Below, piece by piece: positions 6,291-6,619 of a stretch of DNA of 6,619 nt (position 1 is the first letter of the stretch; every line of letters begins with the position of its first letter). Below the pieces are notes generated by a model, which was not told where the DNA came from, searched no databases, and saw only the letters and a program-made list of their open reading frames with translations. This DNA comes from Companilactobacillus bobalius. GTDB taxonomy: Bacteria; Bacillota; Bacilli; Lactobacillales; Lactobacillaceae. A program made the translations under genes and the position numbers. The stretch is taken from NCBI RefSeq assembly GCF_009764355.1, contig NZ_LNUA01000078.1:1-6619 (forward strand), given 5' to 3'.

Positions 6291-6297
6291 TTTTTTT
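6291..6297 (-). other. Slippery A7 heptamer for -1 frameshift
   Basis: On the minus strand the codons read TTA AAA AAA CTG, so A AAA AAA is a canonical X XXY YYZ slippery heptamer. Moving back one base continues as ACT GTT GCT and joins the N-terminal and catalytic parts of the transposase without a gap. Frameshifting of this kind is known in several IS families, including part of IS5. A simple one-base deletion cannot be excluded, but the exact heptamer favours programmed slippage. Confidence 0.65.
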
Positions 6298-6584
6298 AAA
6301 AGACTTTCTAATAGTGAATCGGCTGTCGGGTCTGGTTTATCTCGCCACATATCGTAATAGTGGTAGACAGTGTGCCATTCCGGGAAATCGTGCGGTAATT
6401 CACGCCATTGACACCCTGTAGTAAGCGAGTAAAGGATGGCATTGAATACGTCATAAAGATCATAACGACGCGGTCTTGTATGCTTGCGGAAGTTTTCTAA
6501 ATCAGGTTGTATTAACGCAAATTGCGCTCGAGAAATATTGCTTGGATAATCTGGCATGACAAACTCCTCAGTCGGTTTTCCACA

Positions 6585-6590
6585 ATTCTA
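6585..6590 (-). promoter_or_regulatory. Possible -10 box of the transposase gene
   Basis: TAGAAT (6590-6585 on the minus strand) is a 5/6 match to TATAAT and lies 27 bp before the transposase ATG. No good -35 box is found 16-18 bp upstream, as is often the case for IS promoters. The assignment rests on this one hexamer and its position. Confidence 0.3.
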
Positions 6591-6619
6591 CCAGATTCAG
6601 CAGATACTAGACAGGTTCT

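Larger units (their letters stand above)
5821..6557 (-). pseudogene. IS5-family DDE transposase, amber stop and missing C-terminus
   Basis: ATG 6557 follows GAGGAG (6569-6564). The first 89 codons encode the N-terminal DUF4096-like domain ([20 protein letters not shown]). At A7 (6297-6291) a -1 shift joins it to the second frame ([12 protein letters not shown], then [11 protein letters not shown]), which carries the first catalytic Asp (about residue 110 of the fusion). That frame meets TAG at 6036-6034. The same frame then goes on without a shift through MVDGGYTGND (second Asp) and RWIVERSWSWLDKCRRLWKN (catalytic Glu), so the TAG is a nonsense mutation, not a frameshift. Coding ends in ERALNS at the junction with the ardC-like gene, about 15-20 residues short of the usual length (around 260). 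Without frameshifting the first frame stops at 6237 after 106 codons. The enzyme should be inactive. Confidence 0.85.
5821..6619 (-). mobile_element. IS5-family insertion sequence, incomplete
   Basis: The element is defined by its minus-strand transposase gene (6557 to about 5821). The 62 bp right of the start codon would be the 5' leader and terminal repeat, with the terminus at or beyond the window edge. At the other end the transposase coding sequence runs straight into the ardC-like gene at about 5812-5830, with no terminal inverted repeat, so this end has been lost. I searched for a reverse-complement copy of the right-edge sequence (AGAACCTGTCTAG) around 5700-5900 and found none. The two-frame transposase fits the IS427-like group of IS5; I cannot name the exact element. 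Confidence 0.8.

Noticed and set aside
1..6619. CRISPR array, tRNA or rRNA genes, or a defence gene cluster
   Set aside because: No regularly spaced repeats, tRNA-like cloverleaf or rRNA signature was seen; the only defence-related gene is the broken ArdC-like antirestriction gene.

Overview
The window looks like a piece of a plasmid from a lactic acid bacterium (Lactobacillaceae, of the Lactiplantibacillus/Levilactobacillus kind). This rests on the low-to-moderate GC content, strong AGGAGG-type ribosome binding sites, and a MobQ relaxase, topoisomerase III and ArdC-like protein of the kind carried on conjugative Lactobacillus plasmids. The assignment comes from recognising protein sequences; no database was searched.

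Layout from left to right. (1) Positions 1-110 are a short region packed with inverted repeats and a repeated CATAGAAT half-site, directly upstream of the relaxase gene; it is the best candidate for oriT and/or an autoregulatory operator. (2) 111-2171 (+) is an apparently intact MobQ (MobA/MobL/TraA-type) relaxase. (3) 2172-2666 is a 495-bp stretch with no large gene, holding several hairpins, a 24-bp-stem inverted repeat and a 30-codon ORF with a very good ribosome binding site (-). (4) 2667-4199 (-) is a topoisomerase III gene that has lost its whole N-terminal Toprim region; the remnant starts exactly at the conserved RVQTPTL motif, with a GTG codon and a plausible ribosome binding site. 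(5) 4233-5024 (-) is a complete six-helix membrane protein resembling DUF2238/YjdF, lying where the missing front of the topoisomerase gene should be. (6) 5104-5292 and 5296-5871 (+) are a small ORF coupled to an ArdC-like antirestriction/metallopeptidase gene; the latter seems to have an internal deletion and is cut off at its 3' end. (7) 5821-6619 is an IS5-family insertion sequence on the minus strand whose transposase needs a -1 frameshift, contains an in-frame amber stop, and lacks its C-terminus and that end of the element.

Functionally, relaxase, topoisomerase and ArdC-like protein belong to the DNA-processing and leading-region functions of a conjugative or mobilisable plasmid: nicking and piloting of the strand, topology, and protection of the incoming strand. 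Here only the relaxase and its presumed target remain intact. The other backbone genes have been eroded by at least three rearrangements (the topB/DUF2238 junction, the ardC internal deletion and the ardC/IS junction), so the window reads as a transfer region in decay that may still be mobilisable in trans. No obviously new multi-gene system is visible. The most interesting points are the candidate oriT, the Toprim-less topoisomerase with its own start signals, and the long hairpin in front of the small ORF.
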